From the NCBI GenBank assembly GCA_963801985.1, contig CAWDGV010000012.1, forward strand, positions 310,001 through 374,000: DNA of 64,000 nt, read 5' to 3'. Below, one piece after another: positions 24,564-33,951 of the stretch (position 1 is the stretch's first letter; each line of letters opens with the position of its first letter). A program made the position numbers and the translations under genes. Source of the stretch: JABDQZ01 sp963801985 (lineage in GTDB: Bacteria; Pseudomonadota; Gammaproteobacteria; Chromatiales; Chromatiaceae). The notes beneath the pieces were generated by a model. That model was not told the origin of the DNA, made no database searches, and saw nothing but the letters and a program-made list of their open reading frames with translations.

Positions 24564-26333
24564 ATGACAGGTTTGAAAAAAGTCCGTTTCAGAAAACTGC
24601 AGAATTTTGTTGCAGACCGGCTGGATGAAATCCGTATTCACCTGGCACGTCCGGATGCCTTGTTCCAGCTCGCCTTGCTGGGACTGTTGACTGGCCTGCT
24701 GGCTGGTGTCGTGATTGTCTCTTTCAGGCTACTTGTTGAAGGTACCCAGGAGTACCTGTTGCCGGCCCATGGTGCTGAAAATTACGAGGCATTGTCTGAC
24801 TGGTCGCGGTTTGTGTTTCCCGTGACTGGTGCGATTGCCCTGGCCGTCATGTTTCGCTGGTTTGGTGGCAAATTGCATGTACTTGGGGTTGCCAGGGTAA
24901 TGGAGCGCATGAGCTACCACCAGGGTCACCTGACCGAGCGTGGCTTTCTGCTGCAGTTTTTCGGTGCAGCGTTTGCCATTATCAGCGGGCATTCTGTAGG
25001 GCGTGAAGGACCTCATATTTTTCTGGGTGCCGCCGCCGGCAGCCTGATGGGGCAATACCTGTCTTTACCCAACAATACCATTCGTACCTTTGTTGCCTGT
25101 GGTACCGCTGCAGGCGTTGCGGCTTCCTTCAACACGCCACTTGCAGGTGTCATTTTTGCACTCGAAGTGATTATGATGGAGTACACCGTTGCCAGCTTTA
25201 TTCCGGTGATGCTGGCAGCTGTCAGTGCGACAACGATATCCAATGTTATCCTTGGAAGTGATAGAGCTTTTTCTTTTCCGGTGATGAAGATGGATTCCAT
25301 ATCGGAAATGGCGCTGGTGGTCGTGCTCGGTATTATCGCCGGCACTGTATCTGCAGGTTTTATCCATATGCTGCAGAAGGTAGCAGCCCACACCCGGGAT
25401 ATCGCTATCTGGTGGCGTTTACTGATGGCGGGTATCAGCATGGGGCTGATTGGTATCATGGTGCCGGAAGTCATGGGAATTGGCTATGACTCTGTGCAAT
25501 TGGCTCTGCAAGGTGAAATGGCAATAACGTTGTTGCTATTACTTGTCATCACAAAACTTATTGCGACCTCGGTGGTTGTTGGCCTGGGGGTTCCAGGCGG
25601 TATGATTGGACCAACCTTGTTTATTGGTGCAATGCTGGGTGCAGCCATTGCAAAGGCGGCCATATTTCTGCCCTTTGAAATCCATACCCATGTGGGCTTC
25701 TTTGCTTTGCTGGGCATGGGGGCGATGATGTCGGCGAGTCTGCAGGCGCCGCTTGCGGCTTTAACTGCCATGCTTGAATTGACCGATAATCCGGCGATTA
25801 TTTTGCCCGGCATGCTGGCGGTGGTTGTTTCCGGCTTAACAGCCAGTGAACTTTTTCGCAAGGAATCGTTATTTCTTTCAATGTTGAAAGCATCAGGCCA
25901 GGATTACAATGCGAGCCCGGTTATGCAGACGCTGCGGCGCCTGGGTGTGGCCAGTATCATGGAAAGGAATTTCGTGCAGGTAAGTCATTTGATCTCTGCG
26001 CAACAGGCCAGGCACATTCTGACCCGGGAGCCGCGTTTTATACTGATAGAAAAAGATGATGCGATCACAGTGATGATGCCTGCGATTGAGTTAGCCAGGT
26101 TTATGGAGATTGATGAGTCATCCGGTAGCGAGGCGATTGACCTGCTGAATATACCCGCAGAACGTTTACAGACCGGTGCAATTAATCTACAGGCAAATTG
26201 CCAGGAAGCTTATGAACAGCTCAAGTCGGGAGTGGACGAGGTCCTGTATGTCGAACGTCCTATTCGTTTTGGCAATCAGCGTATCTATGGCGTGTTAACC
26301 AAAAGCATGGTTGAAAAAGCCTATCTCTATTAA
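24564..26333 (+). CDS. CLC-family chloride channel/antiporter with degenerate C-terminal CBS-like region
   Basis: A 589-residue membrane protein with the CLC helices. The motif GREGPHIF (about residue 150) and GVPGGMIGPTLF (about 342) correspond to the selectivity segments; the usual N-terminal GSGIP region reads HVLGVARVME, so the first anion motif is diverged. About 120 residues follow the last helix and look like a degenerate CBS pair, longer than E. coli ClcA. It probably moves Cl- (or F-) across the inner membrane. ATG 24564 lies after GGGGA. Confidence 0.88.
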   Translation: MTGLKKVRFRKLQNFVADRLDEIRIHLARPDALFQLALLGLLTGLLAGVVIVSFRLLVEGTQEYLLPAHGAENYEALSDWSRFVFPVTGAIALAVMFRWFGGKLHVLGVARVMERMSYHQGHLTERGFLLQFFGAAFAIISGHSVGREGPHIFLGAAAGSLMGQYLSLPNNTIRTFVACGTAAGVAASFNTPLAGVIFALEVIMMEYTVASFIPVMLAAVSATTISNVILGSDRAFSFPVMKMDSISEMALVVVLGIIAGTVSAGFIHMLQKVAAHTRDIAIWWRLLMAGISMGLIGIMVPEVMGIGYDSVQLALQGEMAITLLLLLVITKLIATSVVVGLGVPGGMIGPTLFIGAMLGAAIAKAAIFLPFEIHTHVGFFALLGMGAMMSASLQAPLAALTAMLELTDNPAIILPGMLAVVVSGLTASELFRKESLFLSMLKASGQDYNASPVMQTLRRLGVASIMERNFVQVSHLISAQQARHILTREPRFILIEKDDAITVMMPAIELARFMEIDESSGSEAIDLLNIPAERLQTGAINLQANCQEAYEQLKSGVDEVLYVERPIRFGNQRIYGVLTKSMVEKAYLY

Positions 26334-29300
26334 CTGTATGCGGAATCTTTTCTACCCAGTAACTGGTACATGACCGGTACCAGTGCCAGGCTGACCAGCG
26401 TGGCAAACAGTAAACCTGAAATAATCGTTACTGCCAGCGGCTGTAGCATTTCTGCGCCTTCTCCCCAGCTCATCGCCAGGGGCAGCATGCCAAAAACCGT
26501 CGTCAGTGTGGTCATCATGATGGGGCGAAAGCGGACCAGGACAGCTTTAATAATGGCATCTTTTTTCAGTTTGCCGGCATCCCGCTGAATCTCGATGTAT
26601 TCAACCAAAACGATGGCATTATTGACAACAATACCGGCCAGCATGATCAGTCCCAGCCAGACTGGCATGGATACCGGTAAGCCGCTGACGTTCAGGCCAA
26701 GGCTGACACCAATCAGGCAAAACGGAATACTGAAAAGAATAATCAGTGGATTGCGCAGTGATTCATACTGAACCGCCATCACGACGAATACCAGGAAGAT
26801 GGCCAGTCCCAGCAGCCAGCGACTCAGGTCTTCACCTTCCTTGAGTGTTTCCAGTCCACCAGCTTCGTAAATTACATAGCCTTCTGGCAGAGTGACCTGC
26901 CGGGCTTTTTCCAGTGAGTCAAGAATGGCCTGTCTTTGTGAAATACTGCCATCCAGCGAAGCGGTAATTTCAACAATGCGTTGTTGCTTGTCGCGCATGA
27001 TCTTGCCGGGAGCAATGTTAATGCTGACCTGGGCGATATCGTTCAGACGGATAGCCTTTTTCTGCCCGGTTTTGCTAAATAGAATGATATCGTCAAGATC
27101 GGCCGGACTTGCCATGGTATTTCGGTCCAGTCGCAGCAGAATATTGATAGCCCGGTCTTCAGCAATGAAATCACTGACATCGCTGCCATTAATCGCGATG
27201 CGTACGGCCTTGCCAACATCGTCGACTGTCAGGCCATAGGCCGCAGCACGTTCCAGGTCGACCTTAATCGAAAGCTCCTGGGTTACCTCTTCATTGGAAT
27301 GCTGAATATTCCGTATACCCTCAACCGTCTGCAGCTGGCTGACTACCTGGTCAGCGATACTGACCAGCTGATCCAGGTCGGGGCCCTTGACTCGCAGGCT
27401 GACGTCATCGTCCCCCTGGTTAATGCGAATGCCACGAATACCCTGGGTGCGGAGAAAGACGCGCAGTCCAGGCAGACCAGCCTGGCTGATTACCTTTCGC
27501 GTGCTGTCTATCCACTGATTACTGTCGGTGCCGGCTGCCAGCTGGACCTGGATATTAGAGCGGTTGGATGATTCGAACTGGGATCTGCCAAAGATAAAGC
27601 CACCGACAATTGTATATTGACTGACAACCCCCGGCTGCTGGCTGATGATTTGTTCAACCTGGTAGGTAAGATCGTCCATGGAGTCAAGATTTGTACCCTT
27701 GTCGGAAGTCAGGGTAATCCTGACGTCGCCTTCGTCCATGGATGGCAAAAATTCCTGCTTGAGTGACTGAAGGTTTTGCCAGGCAAAGAACAGCGCTACG
27801 AGAAACAGCGGGATCATTAGCCAGCCTGCGGGGAGGATCCAGCCCAGGCCTTTGGCGTAACCTCTGGGAATATGCCCGAAAAACCGGTTGGTCTTTTCAC
27901 GCAGCTTGCCTGTTGTGCCGGCTTTGATTCGGGCAGCCAAAGCTGGTGTCAGCGTTAAAGCGACACTCAACGAAGCCACGATTGCAGCGGATATGGTAAA
28001 GATTAATTCCTTGAACAGCAGGCCAATCAGCCCACCTATCATCAGGAATGGCAGTACCGCTGCAAGGTTGGTTGAGGTTGAAGCAAAAATGGCACTGCTG
28101 ACTTCACGCGCAGCGTGCCTGGCAGCCTGCAAATTGGATTCGCCCTGCTTCTGGTGACGGAAAATGTTTTCCAGCATGACAATGGTGTTGTCAACCAGCA
28201 TGCCTATACCCAGTGCCAGGCCACCCAGCGTCATAATGTTTAAAGTCAGCCCGGCAATCGCCATTAAAATGAAAGTCACCAGTATGGCAATAGGTATCAC
28301 GCTGCCGATAACCAGTGTGCGTCGGATATTGCCAAGGAACAGGTAAACCACCAGCATGGCCAGCAGGGCACCGCTTAATGCAGCCTGCGAGGCATTGGAT
28401 AAAGACTGCCTGACATACTTTGCCTGGTTACTGACTTCATTTACCTGTATATCATCAGGTAACAGGTTTTCATTTTTCAGTTTTTCCAGTTGACGCTGAA
28501 CATTATCGACAACGCTGACAGTATTGGCCTGTGGCTGTTTCTGAATAGAAAGCTTGATACCCGGTATGTCATCGAAACGGATGCGCAGGCGTTCTTCCTC
28601 CGAGCCATCAATAATCTGTGCGACTTCACTCAACGGCAGTGTAGCGATCTCTTCTGCATTATTCGAAACACTCAGGGGTAATTGGCGGATTTCATCGACA
28701 GTTTCGAAACGTCCACTGGTACGTCCGCTGATTTCCCTGGAAGGCATGACCAGGCGGCCGGCGGCAATATCAGTGTTAGCTGTTTCGAGTGCGGATTCTA
28801 TGTCGAGAACATCCATTTCAAGGCTGGCAAGCTTGTCCTGGTCAGCAATAATCTGAACCTCTCTTACCAGTCCGCCACCGACTTCCGCTGCAGCAACGCC
28901 GGGCAGGTTAAGTAATTGGCGGCTCAACTCATAATCAACATAACTGCGCAGTGCCACAGCATCCCGTTCATTCGAACTGACAATGTATTCTGCTATCGGT
29001 AACTGAAACGGGTCACGTTTATAAATAACCGGCGGATCAATTTCATCCGGTAAAAAGCGCTTGGCCCGGTCCAGTCGGGTAGAGGCATCACGTAAAGCAA
29101 TATCAATGTCCTTCTGGTAGGAAAACGACATGTTGACCGCGCTGCGGCCTTCAGTCGTGGTCGACTCGATATGAATGGCATCTTCAGTAACAGCCAGCTG
29201 TTCCTCGAGCTGGCGGGTGACTTCGTCTTCCATGATTTTGGCTGGAACGCCGGGGTTGAGGATGCGTACCCTGATATCCGGATAAATGATGTGCGGCAAC

Positions 29301-29434
29301 AGGTCAATATTAATGCGCTGCAGGGAGAACAAGCCAACGATTACGATCGCCAATGCAATCATGGTTGTGCCGATCGGATGATCGATAGCCCACAGGGTAA
29401 ATGCAATGCCGGAACGTTTGTTGGCTCGCGTCAT
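26330..29434 (-). CDS. RND efflux permease (AcrB/MdtB-like)
   Basis: A 1034-residue RND-superfamily inner-membrane pump with 12 membrane segments and two large periplasmic loops. GIGMLVDNTIVMLENI in helix 4 carries the proton-relay Asp residues. Its C-terminal GLIMLAGIVVNNAIVLVEYI is typical of the HAE1-like group. Substrate is unknown. The start lies 3 bases after the stop of the adaptor gene. The 3' end overlaps the convergent CLC gene by 4 bases. Confidence 0.93.
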   Translation of the reverse strand: MTRANKRSGIAFTLWAIDHPIGTTMIALAIVIVGLFSLQRINIDLLPHIIYPDIRVRILNPGVPAKIMEDEVTRQLEEQLAVTEDAIHIESTTTEGRSAVNMSFSYQKDIDIALRDASTRLDRAKRFLPDEIDPPVIYKRDPFQLPIAEYIVSSNERDAVALRSYVDYELSRQLLNLPGVAAAEVGGGLVREVQIIADQDKLASLEMDVLDIESALETANTDIAAGRLVMPSREISGRTSGRFETVDEIRQLPLSVSNNAEEIATLPLSEVAQIIDGSEEERLRIRFDDIPGIKLSIQKQPQANTVSVVDNVQRQLEKLKNENLLPDDIQVNEVSNQAKYVRQSLSNASQAALSGALLAMLVVYLFLGNIRRTLVIGSVIPIAILVTFILMAIAGLTLNIMTLGGLALGIGMLVDNTIVMLENIFRHQKQGESNLQAARHAAREVSSAIFASTSTNLAAVLPFLMIGGLIGLLFKELIFTISAAIVASLSVALTLTPALAARIKAGTTGKLREKTNRFFGHIPRGYAKGLGWILPAGWLMIPLFLVALFFAWQNLQSLKQEFLPSMDEGDVRITLTSDKGTNLDSMDDLTYQVEQIISQQPGVVSQYTIVGGFIFGRSQFESSNRSNIQVQLAAGTDSNQWIDSTRKVISQAGLPGLRVFLRTQGIRGIRINQGDDDVSLRVKGPDLDQLVSIADQVVSQLQTVEGIRNIQHSNEEVTQELSIKVDLERAAAYGLTVDDVGKAVRIAINGSDVSDFIAEDRAINILLRLDRNTMASPADLDDIILFSKTGQKKAIRLNDIAQVSINIAPGKIMRDKQQRIVEITASLDGSISQRQAILDSLEKARQVTLPEGYVIYEAGGLETLKEGEDLSRWLLGLAIFLVFVVMAVQYESLRNPLIILFSIPFCLIGVSLGLNVSGLPVSMPVWLGLIMLAGIVVNNAIVLVEYIEIQRDAGKLKKDAIIKAVLVRFRPIMMTTLTTVFGMLPLAMSWGEGAEMLQPLAVTIISGLLFATLVSLALVPVMYQLLGRKDSAYS

Positions 29435-29437
29435 GAT

Positions 29438-30505
29438 TCAGCTGCCAGCAGGTATTAGCTTGACCGGCTTGCCATCGGACAGTCCCAGGAAACCCTGAAT
29501 AATAATCTGTTGGCCTGGATTAATACCTTCCAGAACTTCGATCTGGTCAGCAATCTTGATACCGCTGCGGATATGGGTCTTTATGGCCTTGCCATCTTCC
29601 AGTCGGTACACAAACTCACCGTTGCGGTCATGCTGAATAGCATTGAACGGTAGCAGTATTCTGGGTATGGCCCGGGTTTTAAGATGTAAACGCGCAAACT
29701 GTCCGGAGCGGATATTGGCAGGTAACTGGTCAAAGCTGACTTCGATGACTGCCTGGCGTGTTTGCGGATCGATGGCAGGGTGTATCCGCTCGATCTTACC
29801 GCTGAATTTTTCCTGGCCCAGGGCATCAATCAGGATGCCTACAGGAACATCAGGAGCAAGCTGTGGTAACAGTAATTCGGAAATACGGGCCTTGATGTAC
29901 AAAGAGGAAGGGTTAATCAAGGTGAGTAGGTGATCCTGTTTGCTGACAAAATCTTCAGTTTCTACCAGGCGTTCACTGACAACGGCATCAAAAGGGGCGA
30001 GAATCCTGGTATAGGTCAGGCGTGTCGTTAAAATTTCCACTTCAGCACGACTCACACTGACATTGGTTTGGGCGCGATTGAGCACTTCTTCAGAGGCCGC
30101 CTTTTTCTTTATCAGGTTTTTGAGACGCTTGAGATCCAGTTCTGCCTGGCGGGCATCAGCCTGTGACTTTTTCAGCTCGGCCTGCAGCAGGGCGTCGTCA
30201 AGGCTGATCAACAGCGTATCCTGCTTGACAACATCACCTTCCAGCCAGGGAAATGCTGTAATTCTGCCTTCTTCCTGGGCGTAAATGCGTGCCAGGTGCC
30301 TCACAGTAACCGTGCCGGTGCGGGTATGTGTTGTCGTAACAGGCTGGGCTTTTGCCTCTGTTACATGGACCAGGTGGGCGGGACGGGCTTTTTTATCCCC
30401 GGCTTTTGGGCTGTTGTTCTGTTCGCAACCCGAAGAAAAAATAATGGTCAGGAGCATTGCACAAGTAATAATATTCCGGGCCAGTCCTGGGTTGCTTTTG
30501 CTCAT
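29438..30505 (-). CDS. RND efflux periplasmic adaptor lipoprotein
   Basis: A 355-residue membrane-fusion (adaptor) protein. It has a lipoprotein signal with lipobox FSSGC (about residue 27), a lipoyl-like segment (YAQEEGRITAFPWLEGDVVK), an alpha-hairpin coiled coil (about 105-150), and the barrel region typical of the HlyD/AcrA family. It connects the adjacent RND permease to an outer-membrane channel; no TolC-type gene is present here. The gene starts 7 bases after the S24-like gene. Confidence 0.92.
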   Translation of the reverse strand: MSKSNPGLARNIITCAMLLTIIFSSGCEQNNSPKAGDKKARPAHLVHVTEAKAQPVTTTHTRTGTVTVRHLARIYAQEEGRITAFPWLEGDVVKQDTLLISLDDALLQAELKKSQADARQAELDLKRLKNLIKKKAASEEVLNRAQTNVSVSRAEVEILTTRLTYTRILAPFDAVVSERLVETEDFVSKQDHLLTLINPSSLYIKARISELLLPQLAPDVPVGILIDALGQEKFSGKIERIHPAIDPQTRQAVIEVSFDQLPANIRSGQFARLHLKTRAIPRILLPFNAIQHDRNGEFVYRLEDGKAIKTHIRSGIKIADQIEVLEGINPGQQIIIQGFLGLSDGKPVKLIPAGS

Positions 30506-30512
30506 GGTCTTT

Positions 30513-30863
30513 CTAGTAACTGTAATGTTTAACCTGGCGGTGGATATTACGCTGTCGAATGATGCCCAATACTTTCCAGTTTAAATCTTTCAGGCCAATA
30601 TCCGGGTAGGTTTCATTGCAGGCAAAGAGATACTCGCGACCATCATCGTCTTTTTTATACTGGCGGAACCACTTGGAGCCTTCAACCTCGACAAAAACAT
30701 AGCTGTCAGGAATTTTTTCCTCAAATGGTTCAATGATAATGATGCATTTGTCAGGGAATTCCGGTTCCATGCTGTCACCAAGAACCTGCAATGCAAAAGG
30801 CTCGCTTTCTGAGCAGGTGTCACCACCTTCGTTCTCAGGAACCTGAATTGGAATTTCAACCAT
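30513..30863 (-). CDS. Stand-alone S24/LexA-like domain protein
   Basis: A 116-residue protein with the S24 signal-peptidase-like fold of LexA and phage repressors but no DNA-binding domain. The serine motif is LQVLGDSMEPEF (Ser31). In the region that carries the catalytic lysine in LexA the sequence reads WFRQYKKDD, and the aligned position looks like Arg67, so peptidase activity is uncertain. It is the first gene of an apparent operon with the RND adaptor and permease. It might sense damage or serve as a cleavable partner; neither is established. Confidence 0.7.
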   Translation of the reverse strand: MVEIPIQVPENEGGDTCSESEPFALQVLGDSMEPEFPDKCIIIIEPFEEKIPDSYVFVEVEGSKWFRQYKKDDDGREYLFACNETYPDIGLKDLNWKVLGIIRQRNIHRQVKHYSY

Positions 30864-30961
30864 AATTATTACAACCTATACAAACAGCCGAGACCTGTGT
30901 CTAAGCCTATGTGTTTCAGATAAACTTCTGTTAATTATAGTTTGAATAAAGTTGATTTAAC

Positions 30962-32812
30962 ATGCATCCAGTGTCCGGAAATGAGGCTCAAGTCCATACA
31001 GATCGTAGGGACTGGCACAACCTGAAAGGTATGTTACCGTATCTGTGGGAGTTCCGGGGCAGGGCTGTTTTTGCATTAAGTTGCCTGATTGCTTCCAAAG
31101 CGGCCAATGTCGGGGTGCCGGTTTTCTTAAAAAAGATTGTTGATTCCCTTGACCAGGCGGGTGGCCAGGTTTTGGTGTTACCGGTAACATTACTGGTTGC
31201 CTACGGCGTATTGAAACTCAGTGCGTCAATGTTCAATGAGTTGCGCGACGTGGTTTTTGCCAAGGTACGTTACCGTGCCATGCGACGTTTATCCACGCGG
31301 GTAATGACACATCTGCATAACCTGTCCCTGCGGTTCCACCTGGAACGCCGGACCGGTGGTATCAGCCGTGATCTTGAGCGTGGAACCCGCTCAGTCAGTA
31401 CCATACTCAACTACATGGCTTTCAGTATTCTGCCAATTGTTGTTGAATTCAGCCTGGTGGCTTTCATCCTGTTAAACGAATACGACATTATCTTTACGCT
31501 GGCAGTATTTGGTTCAGTTGCCGTCTATATGCTGTTTACCTTTGCGATTACTGAATGGCGTATGGATTTTCGTCACCACATGAACCGCCTCGACTCCAAG
31601 GCGAATGGACAGGCGATTGACAGCCTGATGAATTACGAGACCGTCAAGTATTTTGGCAACGAGAAAATGGAACTGGAGCGTTTTGATAATACCCTGGGGG
31701 AATGGGAATACTGGGCGGTCAAGAGCCAGACCTCGATGTCGATGCTGAATTTTGGCCAGGGTGCCATTATTGCATTGGGTGTTACCCTGGTAATGTTCCT
31801 GGCAGTTGACGGGGTAGTTGACGGCAGCATGTCTATCGGTGACCTGGTAATGGTTAACGCTTTTCTGCTGCAACTGTTTATACCGCTGGGTTTCCTGGGG
31901 ATTGTGTATCGCCAGATAAAATATTCACTGGCAGACATGGATTTGATTTTCAAACTGCTGGAAAAAGAGCCTGAAATACAGGATGTGCCGAAGGCTGCCG
32001 AACTTGCGGTCACCGGCGGTAATATCCGCTTTGAACAGGTTGATTTTGGCTACCAGGCTGAGCGTCAGATCCTGAAAAATATTTCTTTCCAGGTAAATGC
32101 CGGTGAAAAAGTAGCTGTTGTCGGACACAGCGGTGCGGGTAAATCCACGTTATCCCGGTTGCTGTACCGCTTTTACGATATTAATGCCGGCAAGATATTT
32201 ATTGATGACCAGGATATTTCCCAGGTAAGCCAGGCCAGCCTGCGCAATGCGATCGGCATCGTTCCGCAGGACACGGTTTTATTTAACGAAAGCATCTTTT
32301 ATAACCTGCAATACGGTGCACCGGATGCAAGCCGTGAAGCAATTATTGAAGCTGCCCGGCTTGCCCATATTCTGGAGTTTATCGAAAGCCTGCCGGATGG
32401 CTGGGACACCGTGGTGGGTGAACGTGGGCTGAAATTGTCCGGTGGCGAGAAACAGCGGGTTGCCATTGCCAGGGCTATTTTGAAAAAACCCAGAATCATG
32501 GTTTTTGACGAAGCGACTTCATCACTCGACAGCAAGACAGAGAAAGCCATTCAGACAACGCTGCAGGAAATTTCACAGCAGCACACCACGCTGGTTATTG
32601 CACATCGACTTTCTACGGTGGTGGATGCAGATCGCATCCTGGTGCTGGATAAAGGCGAAGTCGTTGAGCAGGGTAATCATGACAGCCTGATTGCCGGGCA
32701 GGGATTGTATGCGCACATGTGGGAACTGCAGCAACAGGAAAATGCCGAGGCGGATGCCGCTGACAGAAATCCCGATACGAATTCCGGCCTGGACCCGGAA
32801 TTTGCGGTGTGA
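30962..32812 (+). CDS. Atm1-type ABC exporter (membrane plus ATPase domains)
   Basis: A 616-residue half-transporter. Six membrane segments occupy residues about 35-310. The ATPase domain has Walker A GHSGAGKST (about 386), signature LSGGEKQR (about 490) and Walker B IMVFDEAT (about 512). The layout and the NYETVKYFGNE segment match the Atm1/HMT1 group, which exports glutathione-linked sulfur or metal conjugates. Export of a sulfur species would suit this organism, but that is inference. The cca start follows 4 bases after its stop. Confidence 0.9.
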   Translation: MHPVSGNEAQVHTDRRDWHNLKGMLPYLWEFRGRAVFALSCLIASKAANVGVPVFLKKIVDSLDQAGGQVLVLPVTLLVAYGVLKLSASMFNELRDVVFAKVRYRAMRRLSTRVMTHLHNLSLRFHLERRTGGISRDLERGTRSVSTILNYMAFSILPIVVEFSLVAFILLNEYDIIFTLAVFGSVAVYMLFTFAITEWRMDFRHHMNRLDSKANGQAIDSLMNYETVKYFGNEKMELERFDNTLGEWEYWAVKSQTSMSMLNFGQGAIIALGVTLVMFLAVDGVVDGSMSIGDLVMVNAFLLQLFIPLGFLGIVYRQIKYSLADMDLIFKLLEKEPEIQDVPKAAELAVTGGNIRFEQVDFGYQAERQILKNISFQVNAGEKVAVVGHSGAGKSTLSRLLYRFYDINAGKIFIDDQDISQVSQASLRNAIGIVPQDTVLFNESIFYNLQYGAPDASREAIIEAARLAHILEFIESLPDGWDTVVGERGLKLSGGEKQRVAIARAILKKPRIMVFDEATSSLDSKTEKAIQTTLQEISQQHTTLVIAHRLSTVVDADRILVLDKGEVVEQGNHDSLIAGQGLYAHMWELQQQENAEADAADRNPDTNSGLDPEFAV

Positions 32813-32816
32813 GTTG

Positions 32817-33941
32817 ATGAAAGTCTACCTGGTTGGCGGTGCCGTCAGAGATCAGCAGCTCAACTTGCCGGTAAGGGAGAGGGACTGGCTGGTGACGGGT
32901 GCTACCAGCGAGGAAATGCTGCAAAAGGGCTTTATCCAGATTGATGCAGATTTTCCTGTTTTCAAACACCCGCAAACTTCCGAAGAATATGCGCTCGCCA
33001 GAACCGAGAAAAAACAGGGGACCGGCTACAAGGGTTTTACGATTGAATCCGGGCCGGAAGTAACCCTGGAACAGGACCTGGCCAGGCGTGACCTGACAAT
33101 TAATGCCATTGCCATGGATGAAGCGGGTAACCTGGTCGATCCTTATCATGGCCTGGAGGATTTGAACGACGGCAGGCTCAGGCATGTTACTGAAGCTTTT
33201 ATCGAAGATCCTGTCAGGTTGATCAGGGCAGCCCGCTTTGCCGCGGTGCTGGGGCATCTTGGTTTCAGTGTCAGTCATGAGACATTTTCTTATATGAAGC
33301 AAATGTCCGTGCAGGAAGAGCTTGCAACGATTAAACCCCAGCGTTTGTTGCGAGAAATGTACAAGGCGCTGGCAGCAGAACAAAGCTGGAAATTCTTCAA
33401 GGTGCTGGGCAAATGCGGTGCCCTGGATCTGCTATTGCCCGGTATCAATGTCTGGATTAACGGCGAACAAATGACCCATGGGCAGGATGCAGAACCTATA
33501 CTTGCATTACAGCGTGCGACAAAACTGTCTGATGATATTTTTGTCCGCCTGGCCGCAGTCATGTACCAGGCTATCGTCAATGCTGATTTTGAGCTGGGTA
33601 ATTACCTGCCTATTGAAAAAAATCTGCAGCAGTTGCTCACTGCAGTAAAGCAGCACGGGGCGGCTTTGCTGGATGGCAGGGAACCGCAAAAGCTACTGGC
33701 TGACCTGGAACGAACAGGTGCATTTAAGCAGGGTGTTTTGTTTGAGCGGGTGCTGCAGGTGTTGCGGGCGGTTTTTTCAGAACAGGCGGCACGCATTGAC
33801 GGGCTGTATCAATTACGGGGGCAATTGCAGAATCTTCCATCTGAAGAACTGATGCAAAAAGGCTTTAAGGGTAAACAGCTGGGGCTGGAGCTTCAGCGAC
33901 AGCGCAGACTGCTGGTTGAAACATGGTTGCTTAACAGTTAA
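32817..33941 (+). CDS. cca: tRNA nucleotidyltransferase (CCA-adding), no functional HD domain
   Basis: A 374-residue class II CCA-adding enzyme. The nucleotidyltransferase motif VYLVGGAVRDQQL (residues 3-15), catalytic DXD region RERDWLVTG, and the template motif RRDLTINAIAMD (about 97) are intact. It repairs and completes tRNA 3' ends. E. coli Cca carries a C-terminal HD phosphohydrolase; here the region lacks an HD pair and the protein is shorter. ATG 32817 was chosen because it matches the family N-terminus; it starts 4 bases after the ABC gene. Confidence 0.93.
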   Translation: MKVYLVGGAVRDQQLNLPVRERDWLVTGATSEEMLQKGFIQIDADFPVFKHPQTSEEYALARTEKKQGTGYKGFTIESGPEVTLEQDLARRDLTINAIAMDEAGNLVDPYHGLEDLNDGRLRHVTEAFIEDPVRLIRAARFAAVLGHLGFSVSHETFSYMKQMSVQEELATIKPQRLLREMYKALAAEQSWKFFKVLGKCGALDLLLPGINVWINGEQMTHGQDAEPILALQRATKLSDDIFVRLAAVMYQAIVNADFELGNYLPIEKNLQQLLTAVKQHGAALLDGREPQKLLADLERTGAFKQGVLFERVLQVLRAVFSEQAARIDGLYQLRGQLQNLPSEELMQKGFKGKQLGLELQRQRRLLVETWLLNS

Positions 33942-33951
33942 CAAGTCACTT

